A stretch of 64,000 bases of DNA from VXNE01 sp965248075 (GCA_965248075.1 CBDFIL010000003.1:2108001-2172000), one strand, 5' to 3'. Shown: positions 31,108 to 41,270, numbered from the stretch's first letter. The notes: a model not told the origin generated them from the sequence alone. Made by a program: numbers and translations.

Positions 31108-32589
31108 GTGACACCCCCAAGCGCATCCCAGCGCCGCCGCAAGCTCTCCCGTGGAGCGAAGCTCGCGTTCGCATCCGGCTCTCTCGAAGAGGCGATGGTC
31201 GGCGCCGCCGGCATCGCGACGATGCTCTACTACAACCAGGTGCTGGGCGTCTCGGCGGCGCTCTGCGGCACGGCGTTCCTGATCGCGAGCATGGTCGATG
31301 CCGTGTCCGACCCCACGGTCGGCGCCATCTCCGACAGCGTGCGCACGCGCTGGGGCCGGCGCCATCCGTTCATGCTCCTCGCGGCGCTGCCGCTCGGCGT
31401 CAGCTTCTACTGCCTCTATCAGCCGCCCGCCCTCTCCGAGGTCGGCCTCTTCCTCTGGTTCACCGCGTTCTTCGTGCTCCTGCGCCTCGCCAAGACCTTC
31501 TATACCGTTCCGCATGCCGCCCTCGGCGCGGAGCTGACCGACGACTACGACGAGCGCACGTCCATCTTCGCCTGGAACTGGGTGGTCATGAACATCGGCA
31601 GCATCGCGCTGACCGCGTTCGTGCTGATGGTCATCTTCCCGACCACCGACGAGTACGCCAACGGACTGCTGAATCCCGGGCGTTACGAACTGCTCGCCCT
31701 CTTCGGCAGCGTGTTCATCGCCGCAATGGTCCTGACCTGCACCCTGACGACGGCCAACCAGATCCCGCACCTGCACCAGAAACTCGCCGCTCTGCCGGAG
31801 CAGGCGCGCGAGCGCTACCGGCGCTTCTTCCAGGACCTGGCGGAAAACCTGAAGGGACTGTTCCGCAACCGCTCCTACGTCTCCATGTTCGCCTGCTGGG
31901 TGGTGCTGTCCATCACCGGCGGTATCAAGGGGGTGGTCGCCACCTACGCCTTCATCTATGCCTTCGAATTCACGTCCGAGGAGATCACGCTGCAGCAGGT
32001 GGTACGCGTTCCGGGTGCGTTTCTCGGCATCCTGTTGTGCGCCTGGCTGACGCGGCTGATCGACAAGAAATACAGCGTGATCGCCCTCTGCTACAGCGCC
32101 GCGTTCCTGGTCGGCCTGCCGTTCTGCCTGCGCCTGGTCGGCTGGCTGCCGGAGAACGGCTCCGTCGCGCTGCTGGTCGCCTTCTTCGGCATCTGGGTGA
32201 TCGGCTACATCCCGTTCCAGTCGGTCTCCATCGTCATCGACTCCTGTCTCTCGGACATCGCCGACGAGCACGAACTGGCCACGGGGAACCGCGCGGAGGG
32301 CATGATCTTCGCGCTGCGCACGTTCGGCTCCAAGATGACGCAGGGGTTCGGCGGGCTGTTCGCGGGATTCGGCCTCACGATCATCGGGTTCCCCGACCAG
32401 GCCGACGTGGCGACCCTGGAGCCGGGGGTCATCGACGGCCTGCTGTTCATGATCGGGCCGCTCTACTGGATCATCGTGTTCGGCGGCCTCGGGCTCGCGT
32501 TCCTGTACAACATCGACCGGGAACGGCATGCGCAGATACTGCAGGGGCTGGAGGCGCGGCGGGGCGAAGCGTTGCCCGCAACCCGCTGA
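31108..32589 (+). CDS. MFS transporter, GPH sugar/cation symporter type
   Basis: A protein of 493 residues from GTG 31108. Landmarks are EEAMVGAAGIATMLYYNQVL, IASMVDAVSDPTVGAISDSV and RTRWGRRHPFMLLAALPLGV (the DP-VG--SD and R-GRR-PF family signature), with the late block SCLSDIADEHELATGNRAEG. Twelve hydrophobic segments are visible, with a cytosolic loop HLHQKLAALPEQARERYRRF between helices 6 and 7. It is a cation-coupled importer of glycosides, uronides or similar organic acids; the substrate is unknown. It precedes a dehalogenase-like gene by about 40 bases on the same strand, so the two may be co-expressed. Confidence 0.87.
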   Translation: MTPPSASQRRRKLSRGAKLAFASGSLEEAMVGAAGIATMLYYNQVLGVSAALCGTAFLIASMVDAVSDPTVGAISDSVRTRWGRRHPFMLLAALPLGVSFYCLYQPPALSEVGLFLWFTAFFVLLRLAKTFYTVPHAALGAELTDDYDERTSIFAWNWVVMNIGSIALTAFVLMVIFPTTDEYANGLLNPGRYELLALFGSVFIAAMVLTCTLTTANQIPHLHQKLAALPEQARERYRRFFQDLAENLKGLFRNRSYVSMFACWVVLSITGGIKGVVATYAFIYAFEFTSEEITLQQVVRVPGAFLGILLCAWLTRLIDKKYSVIALCYSAAFLVGLPFCLRLVGWLPENGSVALLVAFFGIWVIGYIPFQSVSIVIDSCLSDIADEHELATGNRAEGMIFALRTFGSKMTQGFGGLFAGFGLTIIGFPDQADVATLEPGVIDGLLFMIGPLYWIIVFGGLGLAFLYNIDRERHAQILQGLEARRGEALPATR

Positions 32590-32629
32590 AGCGTCGCCAT
32601 CGCCATCGAAGGACGGGAGGACGCAGGAA

Positions 32630-33685
32630 ATGACGACACGGATCATGGCTGGCCTGGCGTTGGCCGCCCTGGCGCTCGGCACGCCGCTACAGGCGGAAGA
32701 GGTGCGACCGGGCGTGTTGCGCACACCGGAGGCGCGCTTCGCGAACCTCGAGGACTTCCCGTATGCGCCCAACTACCTCCAGGTGGGCGACATCCGGCTG
32801 CATTACGTGGACGAGGGCCCGCGCGACGGGGAGACCGTGCTCCTGATCCACGGCGAGCCGACCTGGAGCTATCTCTTCCGCAAGATGATCCCGCTCTTCA
32901 CCGCAGCCGGCTATCGCGTCGTGGCGCCCGACCTGGTGGGGTTCGGGCGCTCCGACAAGTTCGCCGACGAGGACGCCTACAGCTATCCCATGCAGGTCGA
33001 GTACATGCAGGAACTGGTGACCGCCCTCGGTCTCCGGGACGTCACCTTCTTCGGCCAGGACTGGGGCGGGCTGATCGGCCTTCGGGTGGTGACCGCGGCT
33101 CCGGACCGGTTCGCCCGCGTCGTGGTGTCCAACACCGCCATGCCGGCCGCCAGCGGCATCCAGGGTTGGGTGGGCTATCCCCTCTTCAAGCTGGCGGTCT
33201 GGTGGGAAGGGGCGCTGACGATGGAGGACCTGCAGGCGAACCTCACGTTTCCGCGCTGGGTGGCCTACAGCTACCACGTCGAGGACCTGCCCATCGGGCA
33301 ACTCATGTCCTTCATGGATGGCAGCGAAGGAGTCCGCGCCGCCTACGAGGCGCCGTTCCCGGACCGGAGCTACAAGGCCGCCGCGCAGATCATGCCGTAT
33401 CTCGTGCCGTCGCAACTGCGCGAGAACGAGGCCGCGTGGGCGGTGTTCGAGAACTGGAACAAGCCCTTCCTCGTGGCGTTCACCGACTCCGACCCGATCA
33501 CGCGGGGTGCGGAACAGGCGTTCCTGTCGCGGGTGCCGGGCGCCACGAACGTCACGATCCGGGACGCGGGGCACTTCGTGCAGGAGGACGCGGGGCCGGC
33601 GCTCGCGGGGCTGATGATCGACTTCATGCAGGGGCGGGCGTTGCCGACGGAGATCAAGGCGGATGGGTCGATTCCGGGAGGGTGA
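32630..33685 (+). CDS. Periplasmic haloalkane dehalogenase-like alpha/beta-hydrolase
   Basis: A protein of 351 residues from ATG 32630, with signal peptide MAGLALAALALGTPLQAEEV. After a cap-less start it reads DIRLHYVDEGPRDGETVLLI, then HGEPTWSYLFRKMIPLFTAA (the HGEPTWSYL oxyanion block) and TFFGQDWGGLIGLRVVTAAP with the nucleophile Asp in GQDWGG. The His is in IRDAGHFVQEDAG near the C-terminus. These are hallmarks of DhlA-type haloalkane dehalogenases, which hydrolyse carbon-halogen bonds. Export by a signal peptide is atypical for that family and noteworthy. An epoxide hydrolase or esterase is the alternative. It lies 40 bases after a GPH transporter gene. Confidence 0.82.
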   Translation: MTTRIMAGLALAALALGTPLQAEEVRPGVLRTPEARFANLEDFPYAPNYLQVGDIRLHYVDEGPRDGETVLLIHGEPTWSYLFRKMIPLFTAAGYRVVAPDLVGFGRSDKFADEDAYSYPMQVEYMQELVTALGLRDVTFFGQDWGGLIGLRVVTAAPDRFARVVVSNTAMPAASGIQGWVGYPLFKLAVWWEGALTMEDLQANLTFPRWVAYSYHVEDLPIGQLMSFMDGSEGVRAAYEAPFPDRSYKAAAQIMPYLVPSQLRENEAAWAVFENWNKPFLVAFTDSDPITRGAEQAFLSRVPGATNVTIRDAGHFVQEDAGPALAGLMIDFMQGRALPTEIKADGSIPGG

Positions 33686-33696
33686 CGGAACGCGAG

Positions 33697-35159
33697 TCAC
33701 CGCAACGGTCGGACAACCTGCGACGCTTCCTCGGTCGCCTGCCGCCGTGCTTCGAGACTCGCCAGCCGCCGGCCAATGATCCGCATCCGGCGCTGATTGA
33801 GGGGAAAGCGCCACATCAGCAACACCGCAATGGTCGAGAACGCCATCGGGAAACCCGCAACCGTGATGCGCAACGCCCAGATGGCCTCCTCCGAGTGGCT
33901 TTCCGCGCCCGGCTGAAAGCCGAACAGCCCCACAATGATCATCCCGAGGCTGCCGAACACGGTGAGCTGCAGCTTCTGCACCAGCCCCGCGACCGAGACG
34001 TACAGGCCGCCGCCCTCGACGCCGGCGCGCAGCCGCCCGTAGTCCGTGACGTCCGCGTACACCGCCCGCATGATGGCGACGAGCAAGGTGCCAAGTCCTC
34101 CAGAGAACAAGGCTGACGTCGTCAGGAAGATGGGCAGGAGTCCGGGTGTTTCCGGAGTCAGTAACAGCATCACGATCCCGCTCGCTGCCTCGGCGAGGCT
34201 CGCGTACACGTACACCGCGATGCGCGAGAACCGTTTGGTGAGCCACAGACCCGCGGCCGGCGCCAGCAGGCCCGGGATCATGAGCGACAGTCCCAGCGCG
34301 GAAACGTAATCGCCGAGGCCGAGATACGAGTCGAACCAGAATACGAGTCGAACCAGAAGAAGAACAGCCCCGCCCCGGCGCTCGTTCCCAGACCCGCCAC
34401 CACGTTGACGAGGATCAGGAAGCGAAACGGAGGGTTGTCGCGCCACAAGGCCAGGACATCGCCCCACCGCCCGTTGGCGGACGCGCGTAGCCGGGCGACG
34501 GGGGCGGTCTCCGGTACGTGGCGAAAGAGGACGTACATGGCAGGCGGAGCGAGCACCACGAAGATGAGCAGTGACACCGAGATGACCTCGAGGGTCAGCG
34601 CGGTGGTTTCGAACACCGGGAGGAGCGGCAGCAGGAGTACGGCCCCGCTCGCCACCCACCCGATGAGTGGGATCACGAAGTACAGCCGGTCGCGGGAGCG
34701 GACATCGCGGGTGGCCGCGGTCGCCCACGCCTGATACGGAACCTGGAACAGGGACGCGCAGAAGTTGAACGCCGAGAACAGCAGCGCGAAAGACACGATG
34801 GTCAAGTCTTCTCGGGGGTAGTACAGCAACAGGCCGGCGAACGCGGTCAAGGGGACACCGACGGCAATCCATGCCCGACGTTGACCCCACCGCGGCCGAT
34901 AGTGGTCCGATGCCGCCCCGATTAACGGATCCCAGATCGCATCGGCGATGGTGGTGAGCGCAAGGACGACACCAAGCACCACGAGATCGAAGCCGTAGCG
35001 CGTGGCAATCACCGAAACCGAGAACGCACCGAGCTGCACGATCGGCACGTGGGCGAAGGCCGACACCGCGCCGAGCAGCGAGAAGCTCACCGCCTGACCG
35101 GTAGAGAGCGCGCCCGCCCCGTCGCGCACGCCCGGCTCCTCGACCACGGCCTCAGGCAC
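33697..35159 (-). pseudogene. MFS (GPH) transporter disrupted by 17-bp tandem duplication
   Basis: The N-terminal half (35159 to about 34345) reads LTTIADAIWDPLIGAASDHY and RPRWGQRRAWIAVGVPLTAF, family signatures. The C-terminal half (about 34340 to 33697) reads FDSYLGLGDYVSALGLSLMI, MRAVYADVTDYGRLRAGVEG and FPLNQRRMRIIGRRLASLEA. The two frames are separated by an exact 17-bp tandem repeat at 34324-34357. Removing one unit would restore a single gene of about 480 codons. It is a very recent knockout, or possibly a reversible one; an assembly error is also possible. Confidence 0.8.
34324..34357. repeat. 17-bp tandem duplication inside MFS gene
   Basis: ATACGAGTCGAACCAGA occurs twice in direct succession. 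Seventeen is not divisible by three, so the duplication shifts the frame of the surrounding transporter gene. Confidence 0.9.
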
Positions 35160-35224
35160 CCACCCGGCCCACGGTCACGCTCGTCGCACGACCCGGTGGG
35201 ACGCGCTGCCCGCGTGACCGCGCG

Positions 35225-37661
35225 TCAAAACCGGGACGTCAACTCGATGCCGATGGTGCGGGGCCGGGCGACCCCGAAGTAGAAGTTGTTGAACTCATAC
35301 CTGCCGAGCCGGTCGCCGAGGTTGCGCACATAGACCGCCGCCTCCAGCTTCTCGAACTGCACCCCCGCGCGCGCGTTCCAGATGACCGTGGAGCCCTGCT
35401 TGTCGCTCTGGTCCGCGTTCACCTGATCGCCTCCGTAGACGGCGTCCAGCCGGGCGAAACAACCCCAACCATTGGCGAGCGACGTGAAATAGTCCAGGCC
35501 GACCGCCGCGTTGCTCTCCGCCACGTCCGGGATGCGTTCTCCATCGAACGCCTGCGCCGCCTCCACGGTCTCATCGAACTCCGCCTCGAGGATCGAGCCG
35601 GCCGCAGACAGCGTCAGCGTGTCGGTCAGCCGGAATTGCAGTTGCGCCTCCACGCCGGCAGTGTGCGCTTCTCCCCCGTTGGTCACGATGCCCCTGCCGA
35701 TCAGGAACTGGAAGATCTGGATGTCGGACCAGTCATTGTAGAAGGCGGTCACGTTGCCGCTGAGGCGTCGCCGCGGGGACACGAACTTCAACCCCAGTTC
35801 GTACGACCAGAGCGCGTCCGGTTCGAACGTGCGCGGATCTGTCGGGACCGGAGACAGGTTCACGCCGCCGACACGGAAGCCCTGGGCCGCCGACGCATAG
35901 ACGTTGAGGCGCTCGTTGGGCTGAAAACTCAGCAGGAACCGGCCGATGGTCTTCTCGAAGTCCCCGTCGTTCTCCGCGCTCAGGGCGAAGAAGCCGAAGT
36001 CCGTCACCGACAACTCTGCGCTGTCCTCGGTGAAGCGGCGCACGCCCACGGTCCCCGTCAGCCGGTCGGTGAAGCGGTAGCTCGCCTCGCCGTAGGTCGA
36101 ACGCTGGCGGCGCTCCTGCGCCGACGTGGCGGTGAGGCCGAAGTCCGGCAGGGCCAGGACGCCTTCCGACTCCGTGTCCTGGTAGAACGCCCCGAGTATC
36201 CAGCCGAACCGGCCCTCGTGCCCGGAGACGAGCCGCACTTCCTGGGCAACGCTCTCGACGTTCGATGTGACGGTGGTGGTGGAGTTGATCGGCAGTCCGA
36301 CGGGTTGCGGAAAGGAGACGCCGTCGTCCGACTCCACCCGGCTCAGAGTCGCCACGAGTTCGGCCCAGCCAAGATCCCAGGTGAGCGTGACCGCGGTCTG
36401 CTCGAAGCTGTCGCTGCCCGACGCCAGGACGCCGTTCTCCACGTCGTCGACCAGAGGCTTGCTCGATGCGGCGTTGAGCACGCGCAGGCCTCGAAGTCGC
36501 CGTCCTCGCTCCAGAACTGGAGGTCCACCGTGGCCTTTTCCGAGAGCGCCAGTCGCATCACCGCCCGTCCCCCCGTCCGCTCCCCCGCGTTGGCCTCGTC
36601 ATGCGGCCCGCCGATGGCATTGGGCATATCGATGAACCCACCCTGGTCTTCGTAGCTGCCCGTGAGCCGGAAGGCGAGCCGCTCCTCGACCAGCGGGACA
36701 TTCACCATGCCGTCCACCGCGCTGCTCGGATCCCCTTCCCGGGTCGTCATCGCCTCGAGCCGGAACTGGGCGTCGAAGCCCGTCGCGTCCGGCTTGTTCG
36801 AGATGTAGCGGATGGCTCCGCCCATCGCGCCGGCGCCGTACAGGGTGCCCTGCGGGCCGCGCAGGATCTCCACGCGTTGAACGTCGAAGAGGCGGATCGT
36901 CGGCTCGTTGGCACCTCCGCCCACAGTCAGCGGGACATCGTCCAGGTAGACGCCCACGGTGGCCGACGTCAGCGGCTGTCCCTGCACGCCGCGAATCGTG
37001 AAGTCATTGCCGTCGCCGTACAGTTCGGGGGTGTCGGCGACGATGCTGGGGTGTGGCCCAGAAGGTCGTTGATCGAGCGGGCGCCCAGGTCGTTGATGAG
37101 GCTCTCGCCGAACGCCGAGAGGCTCGACGCGGACTCGAGGAGACTCTCGTCGCGCCGGTTCGCAGTGACGACGATCTCTTCCCACAGCCGTTGGGAGGCC
37201 TGCGAACCTGCCGCGCCCCCGGCCCGGGATGCCTCCGGGGGAGACGATTCCTCGGCAACGGCCTCATCGGAAGGCGCGTCCGACCCGGAAGGCCCGTGCC
37301 TCGGGTTGTCGCGTCCCTCGCTCCCTTCGGCCTCCGGATCGACCGGACGTGTGGCCACCGCGCGCTGTCCCGGCAGCACCACGGAAGTGAGGTTCGTTCC
37401 TCGCAGGATGATCGCGAGCGCCTCACCCTCGGTGAACTCTCCGTACAGCGGCGCGGACACGACGCCGTCCGCCCCCTCGGTGAAGTACATCACCTCGAGC
37501 CCGGTTTCGTCCGACAGCGCCGTGAGTGCCGTGAGCAGCGGCTGAGACGCGATATCGAGCCGGTAACGCACGACTTCCGCCGCGTCGGCATGGGTAGTGG
37601 TCTGGCCCGCCGCCAACGCCACCAACAGACCCGGCCGTCCCAGCATTCCACGAGCCGTCAT
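35225..37661 (-). pseudogene. FecA-like TonB receptor with STN domain, two frameshifts
   Basis: Three frames reconstruct one receptor of about 810 residues. From ATG 37661 (behind GAGGGGGCTTCTG): a signal peptide, then an STN domain (YRLDIASQPLLTALTALSD, VVSAPLYGEFTEGEALAIIL), then EEIVVTANRRDESLLES. A shift near 37045 leads to DDVPLTVGGGANEPTIRLFD and RVEILRGPQGTLYGAGAMGG. A second shift near 36485 leads to SVAQEVRLVSGHEGRFGWIL and the barrel, ending RPRTIGIELTSRF at 35225. The STN domain marks a signal-transducing receptor. FecR- and FecI-like genes lie directly upstream on the same strand, completing the system. Either the gene is newly inactivated or the assembly has two single-base errors. 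Confidence 0.82.
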
Positions 37662-37771
37662 CAGAAGCCCCCTCCGCCGTCGGCAAACCGCCTGTCTCTT
37701 AAGGCGGCGATGCGGGGCGATTCGGACCCCACCGAGGTTCCGGCCGGGGCGGGGAAACGCGTCCCGAAACC

Positions 37772-38881
37772 CTATGCGCCCTCGCCCTGCGCTGGCGGGA
37801 CGGCGTCGTGTCGGGCTTCCGGGGACGCCGAGCGGATCAGCCACCCCCGCTCGGTCTCCTCGAATTGCATCTCGCCGACAGCCTCCAGGAACACGACCAT
37901 CGCCTCCGGCTGGTTGGCCGCGAACACCCCGCTGATGCGCTGCCCCGACAGCGCCTCGTCGGCCAGTTGCAGTTTCCGATGGTTGTAGCGGTTGATCTCC
38001 CGGATCGCGTTGCCGAGGGAAGTGCCGTCGAAGACGAGGCGGCGATCCCGCCACGCGGTGGTCGCGAGCACGTCCACGGCACTCGGCGCGGCCACCGGCC
38101 CGGTCGCGCCGACCGTCACCTGGTTGCCCTGCCACACTTCCACCACCCTACCGCCCTGGGGCGCCCGGGCCTCCTCCGCGGAGAGTCCGACGTGGCTTAC
38201 CGAGACACGCCCTTCCACCACGGTGACGACCGTCTGTGCTTCCTGCCGGTAGACGTTGAAGCGCGTGCCCAATGCGACGACCTCGGCAGGCCCGGCGAGC
38301 ACGCGCAGGGGGCGAGCACGCCCGGACGCCACCTCGAAGACAGCCTCGCCGGCAAGCAGTCGGATGAGCCTCTCGGTGGCCGTATAGGCGACCTCGATAC
38401 GCGTGGCCGTGTTGAGCTCCACCACCGAACCGTCGGAGAGCAGGATCGAACGTTGCTCGCCGAGGGCGGTCACGAAGGCGGAGGGGGCATTCGCGGAGGG
38501 GGCATTCGCGGAGGGGGTGAGAAGGTAGACCGACGCGACGACCACGGCGACGGCGGCGGCAGCCCCGACATACCAGCGCGCGCGCCGCTTTCGTACCCCA
38601 GGGGCGGGCGCCGACCGAGCCGTACCGGCGGAGTCGAGGCCCACGACGTTCCCACGCGCCTCGGCCACCAGCTTGTGCACATCCGGGACACAGTCCGCGG
38701 GCAGAGCCGCCAACGTGCCCCGGACCCCGCCCACCCTGAGGAACTCCTCCACATGAACCGGCGAGCGCCGCAGCCAGTCCACGAACCTGGCGCGCTCCGC
38801 CTCGCCGACGCCAGACGTTCCCTCCAGGCGGACATACCAGTCCGCGGCCTGTTCGCGCACCGGGCGCTCGCGGTTGTCCAT
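37772..38881 (-). CDS. fecR: FecR-type anti-sigma/signal transducer
   Basis: A protein of 369 residues. The N-terminal DUF4880 segment has REQAADWYVRLEGTSGVGEA and ARFVDWLRRSPVHVEEFLRV, which bind the ECF sigma factor. One membrane helix follows, WYVGAAAAVAVVVASVYLL. The periplasmic FecR domain has EQRSILLSDGSVVELNTATR and ALGTRFNVYRQEAQTVVTVV, and the C-terminal part resembles an STN-like fold (KLQLADEALSGQRISGVFAA). Behind the helix a 15-bp repeat encodes SANAPSANAPSA. It lies five bases downstream of the sigma gene and upstream of the STN-bearing receptor, the order of fec-like systems, and should relay the receptor signal to the sigma factor. Confidence 0.9.
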   Translation of the reverse strand: MDNRERPVREQAADWYVRLEGTSGVGEAERARFVDWLRRSPVHVEEFLRVGGVRGTLAALPADCVPDVHKLVAEARGNVVGLDSAGTARSAPAPGVRKRRARWYVGAAAAVAVVVASVYLLTPSANAPSANAPSAFVTALGEQRSILLSDGSVVELNTATRIEVAYTATERLIRLLAGEAVFEVASGRARPLRVLAGPAEVVALGTRFNVYRQEAQTVVTVVEGRVSVSHVGLSAEEARAPQGGRVVEVWQGNQVTVGATGPVAAPSAVDVLATTAWRDRRLVFDGTSLGNAIREINRYNHRKLQLADEALSGQRISGVFAANQPEAMVVFLEAVGEMQFEETERGWLIRSASPEARHDAVPPAQGEGA

Positions 38882-38885
38882 CGAG

Positions 38886-39404
38886 TCAGTGATCGCCGCG
38901 GTCCTCGCCGTCTTCGAGTCGTGCTCTGAGCGCCGCGTAGCCCTTCACGACATAGCGCTTCACCATACGCTCCGTGACATCGAGCTCGTCGGCAATCTCG
39001 CGGTAGGTCATACCGTAGTGCCACCGCAGGACGAGTGCCGCCGCCTGTGCTCGAGGCAGCGCCTCCAGCGCCCGCTTCACGTCGAGCGCTTCGCGGCGGT
39101 CGGCCGGCCCCTCGCCATCGCTCGGCAGATCCTCCCCGACATCGATGCAGCGATGCAGCCGCGCCCGTTTCTCACGCCCCCGCCATTCGGCCAGCACGTG
39201 CGTGGCGATCCGGTAGAGGTACTGGCGCGGAGCGCGGATCAGGTCCGGCCGCGGCACCCGCAGCAGCCGCAGGAACACTTCCTGCGCGAGATCGTTGACA
39301 TCGTCCGGCGACACGCCGCGCCCGAGGAACCGCAACAACTGGCTCCGGTAGTCCTGGTACCACTGCTCCACGAGCGCGTGGGTTCGGCTTGGCCCGGCGT
39401 CCAT
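38886..39404 (-). CDS. fecI: ECF sigma factor, FecI-like
   Basis: A protein of 172 residues. Region 2 has GVSPDDVNDLAQEVFLRLLR and APRQYLYRIATHVLAEWRGR; region 4 has LEALPRAQAAALVLRWHYGM and TYREIADELDVTERMVKRYV. Both helix-turn-helix segments are complete, so the protein should direct RNA polymerase to the receptor promoter once FecR is signalled. It is the first gene of the minus-strand set sigma, FecR, receptor. With the receptor frameshifted, the circuit would have lost its sensor. Confidence 0.92.
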   Translation of the reverse strand: MDAGPSRTHALVEQWYQDYRSQLLRFLGRGVSPDDVNDLAQEVFLRLLRVPRPDLIRAPRQYLYRIATHVLAEWRGREKRARLHRCIDVGEDLPSDGEGPADRREALDVKRALEALPRAQAAALVLRWHYGMTYREIADELDVTERMVKRYVVKGYAALRARLEDGEDRGDH

Positions 39405-39641
39405 CGATGGTTCGGCGATCCGTTCCGCGATTACACACCTTAGTTAGGCGGACGATCGTAGCAAAGCGGACCCCCGGGTCGAAGCGTCCGTGCTACAACA
39501 GGACCGAAACCGGTGTCGGAGGGAGCGGGCGATGCGCCGACGCGAGAACGCGTATCCTCAGACTGACGCAGGACCACTCCAGCTGATCCAACGTCGGATC
39601 TGGAGCCATCTGCCGAACGCCGAGGCCTTGAGGAAGAACCC

Positions 39642-40586
39642 ATGCTGCAACCCATCGACCTGAACACCTGCGAGCGCGCGGGCCGCGGCGCCCGGCGACC
39701 CGAAGATGTCGCCGTGAGCGCCGACGGCGAAGTCTGGCTCTCCGACCAGGGCGGCGCGTGCGCGCGCATCGACGAATCCGGGGACCTGGTTCGTTGCGGC
39801 GACGCCGGCGGGGCGCCGAACGGCATCAACTTCGACCTCGAAGGCCGCATCGTCATCGCCAACTTCGGCGGGCCCGACGACGGCTACGGGCCACTGCAGC
39901 GCCTCGATCCCGCGACCGGAGAGGTCGAAACCCTGTGCTCCGAGATCGACGGCCGACGGCTCTTCGGCGCCAACTATCCCCTCGTCGACTCCCAGGGCAG
40001 GATCTGGTGCAGCCACTCGACCTGGGGGCCCGCCGACCTGGCCTTCGCCGGCAAGGCGGACGGCATGGTGTTCCGGCTCGACGCGGCCGGGACGGCCCAC
40101 GTGGTGACCGAGGGCATCCGTTTCGCCAACGGCATTGCCATGGACTACGACGAGCGCCACCTGTTCGTCTGCGAGACCACCGCCTGCGACGTGCTGCGCT
40201 ATCCCATCGCCGGGGACGGCAGCCTGGGGGAACCGGAGCAGTACGGGCCCCGGCTGGGACTCGACATCTCGGAGGTCGGCGACCAGCGACCGGTCCCGAC
40301 CGAACTGCGCAGCCGCCTGGGACTCACCGACGGTTGCGGTTTCGACGTCGAGGGCAACCTCTGGGTCACCCTGGTGATGGCGAACAAGGTGGTCGCCATC
40401 ACACCGGACGGGGATGTGATGACCATGCTCGACGACCCGGAAGGAAAGCTGATACGCAATCCGACCAACGTGAGCTGGGGCGGGGAGGGGCTCCGGGACC
40501 TCTACATCGGCAGCATCACGTCGGACTACGTGGTGAAAGTGCCGAGTCCTGTTCGGGGCATGGCGCAGGCGTATCAGCGGGTGTAA
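39642..40586 (+). CDS. SMP-30/gluconolactonase-family lactonase
   Basis: A protein of 314 residues forming a six-bladed propeller. Landmarks are ARRPEDVAVSADGEVWLSDQ (first blade; the E in RPEDV is a metal ligand), GGAPNGINFDLEGRIVIANF (GGxPNG), EGIRFANGIAMDYDERHLFV with the conserved Asn, and LTDGCGFDVEGNLWVTLVMA with the catalytic Asp region. Family members hydrolyse sugar or other lactones using a divalent metal. There is no signal peptide, so it is probably cytosolic. It could act after the PQQ sugar dehydrogenases found 5 kb further on, which would generate lactones, but that link is inference. Confidence 0.87.
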   Translation: MLQPIDLNTCERAGRGARRPEDVAVSADGEVWLSDQGGACARIDESGDLVRCGDAGGAPNGINFDLEGRIVIANFGGPDDGYGPLQRLDPATGEVETLCSEIDGRRLFGANYPLVDSQGRIWCSHSTWGPADLAFAGKADGMVFRLDAAGTAHVVTEGIRFANGIAMDYDERHLFVCETTACDVLRYPIAGDGSLGEPEQYGPRLGLDISEVGDQRPVPTELRSRLGLTDGCGFDVEGNLWVTLVMANKVVAITPDGDVMTMLDDPEGKLIRNPTNVSWGGEGLRDLYIGSITSDYVVKVPSPVRGMAQAYQRV

Positions 40587-40609
40587 CGCGGCCCGTCCGT
40601 TTCGCTGCG

Positions 40610-40854
40610 ACGAATGAACATCGCCCGACTGCTTCCGCTGGCGCAGCCAGAGGTGCTCCGGCCTGCGCCTGCTCGCCGGTGCGTCGGCAGACCGCTTCGG
40701 GCTCGGCATGGTCCCGTACGACCATGCTCGGATCGTGCCGCTTGATGAGCGCATGTTCGCCGTGCCCGTTCGGCGCTTTGGTGAGCGGGCGGCAAGACCC
40801 CCGATCCGCAATAGTGCTCTCGCAAACGGGCGTCAGAGTCCTGTACCTCCGTGA
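40610..40854 (+). pseudogene. Remnant of AAA/DUF4143 ATPase, internally deleted
   Basis: It begins RLLPLAQPEVLR, matching RLLPLAQAEVRA in the intact ATPase at 41951. It then jumps to GASADRFGLGMVPYDHARIV and ERMFAVPVRR, matching the extreme C-terminus of that ATPase. About 700 bases between the two segments are gone. It shows that a second paralogue existed here. Confidence 0.65.
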
Positions 40855-40906
40855 ACGGCCAGGCTCCGATTGATGGGTTCCTACTAACCGCCCACGTCCG
40901 GTTCCT

Positions 40907-41260
40907 TCATTCCCGAACTCGAACGCGCGACTCTTCCACTATCCAGAGCTGGCCATCGAGCGTGGCGCCGGACAGGACCTTGAGCAACCGCGTCGCGGTC
41001 GCCAAGACATGGCCGCGCGCCTGGCTGTCCAACCGGAATACGACAAGCCCGGGATACGCACCAGGCGGATACGTTCTGATGTCCGCGAAATCCGTATCGA
41101 ACGTGACGATCACTCGGCCTTCACCCAGGCAAACCGACGCAAGATCAGAATCCCGTGCTCCCACAAGATCTTGGTCGAGCACTGTCACCGCATCATGCCC
41201 GGCCTCGCGAAACACATCTGCAAGATCGACCGGCAGATTCTCGTCCAGCTTGAACCGCAT
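40907..41260 (-). CDS. DUF5615 PIN-like putative toxin
   Basis: A protein of 117 residues: MRFKLDENLPVDLADVFREA, GHDAVTVLDQDLVGARDSDL, GRVIVTFDTDFADIRTYPPG and YPGLVVFRLDSQARGHVLAT. The DENLP start, the central D--L and the TFDTDF motif are the acidic clusters of the DUF5615 group, a PIN-like fold regarded as ribonuclease toxins paired with DUF433 antitoxins. The partner gene lies ten bases upstream on the same strand. ATG 41260 was chosen because the family always starts at this Met. A second copy of the pair at 60.4-60.7 kb has lost this gene. Confidence 0.8.
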   Translation of the reverse strand: MRFKLDENLPVDLADVFREAGHDAVTVLDQDLVGARDSDLASVCLGEGRVIVTFDTDFADIRTYPPGAYPGLVVFRLDSQARGHVLATATRLLKVLSGATLDGQLWIVEESRVRVRE

Positions 41261-41270
41261 GCAGAGTTCC

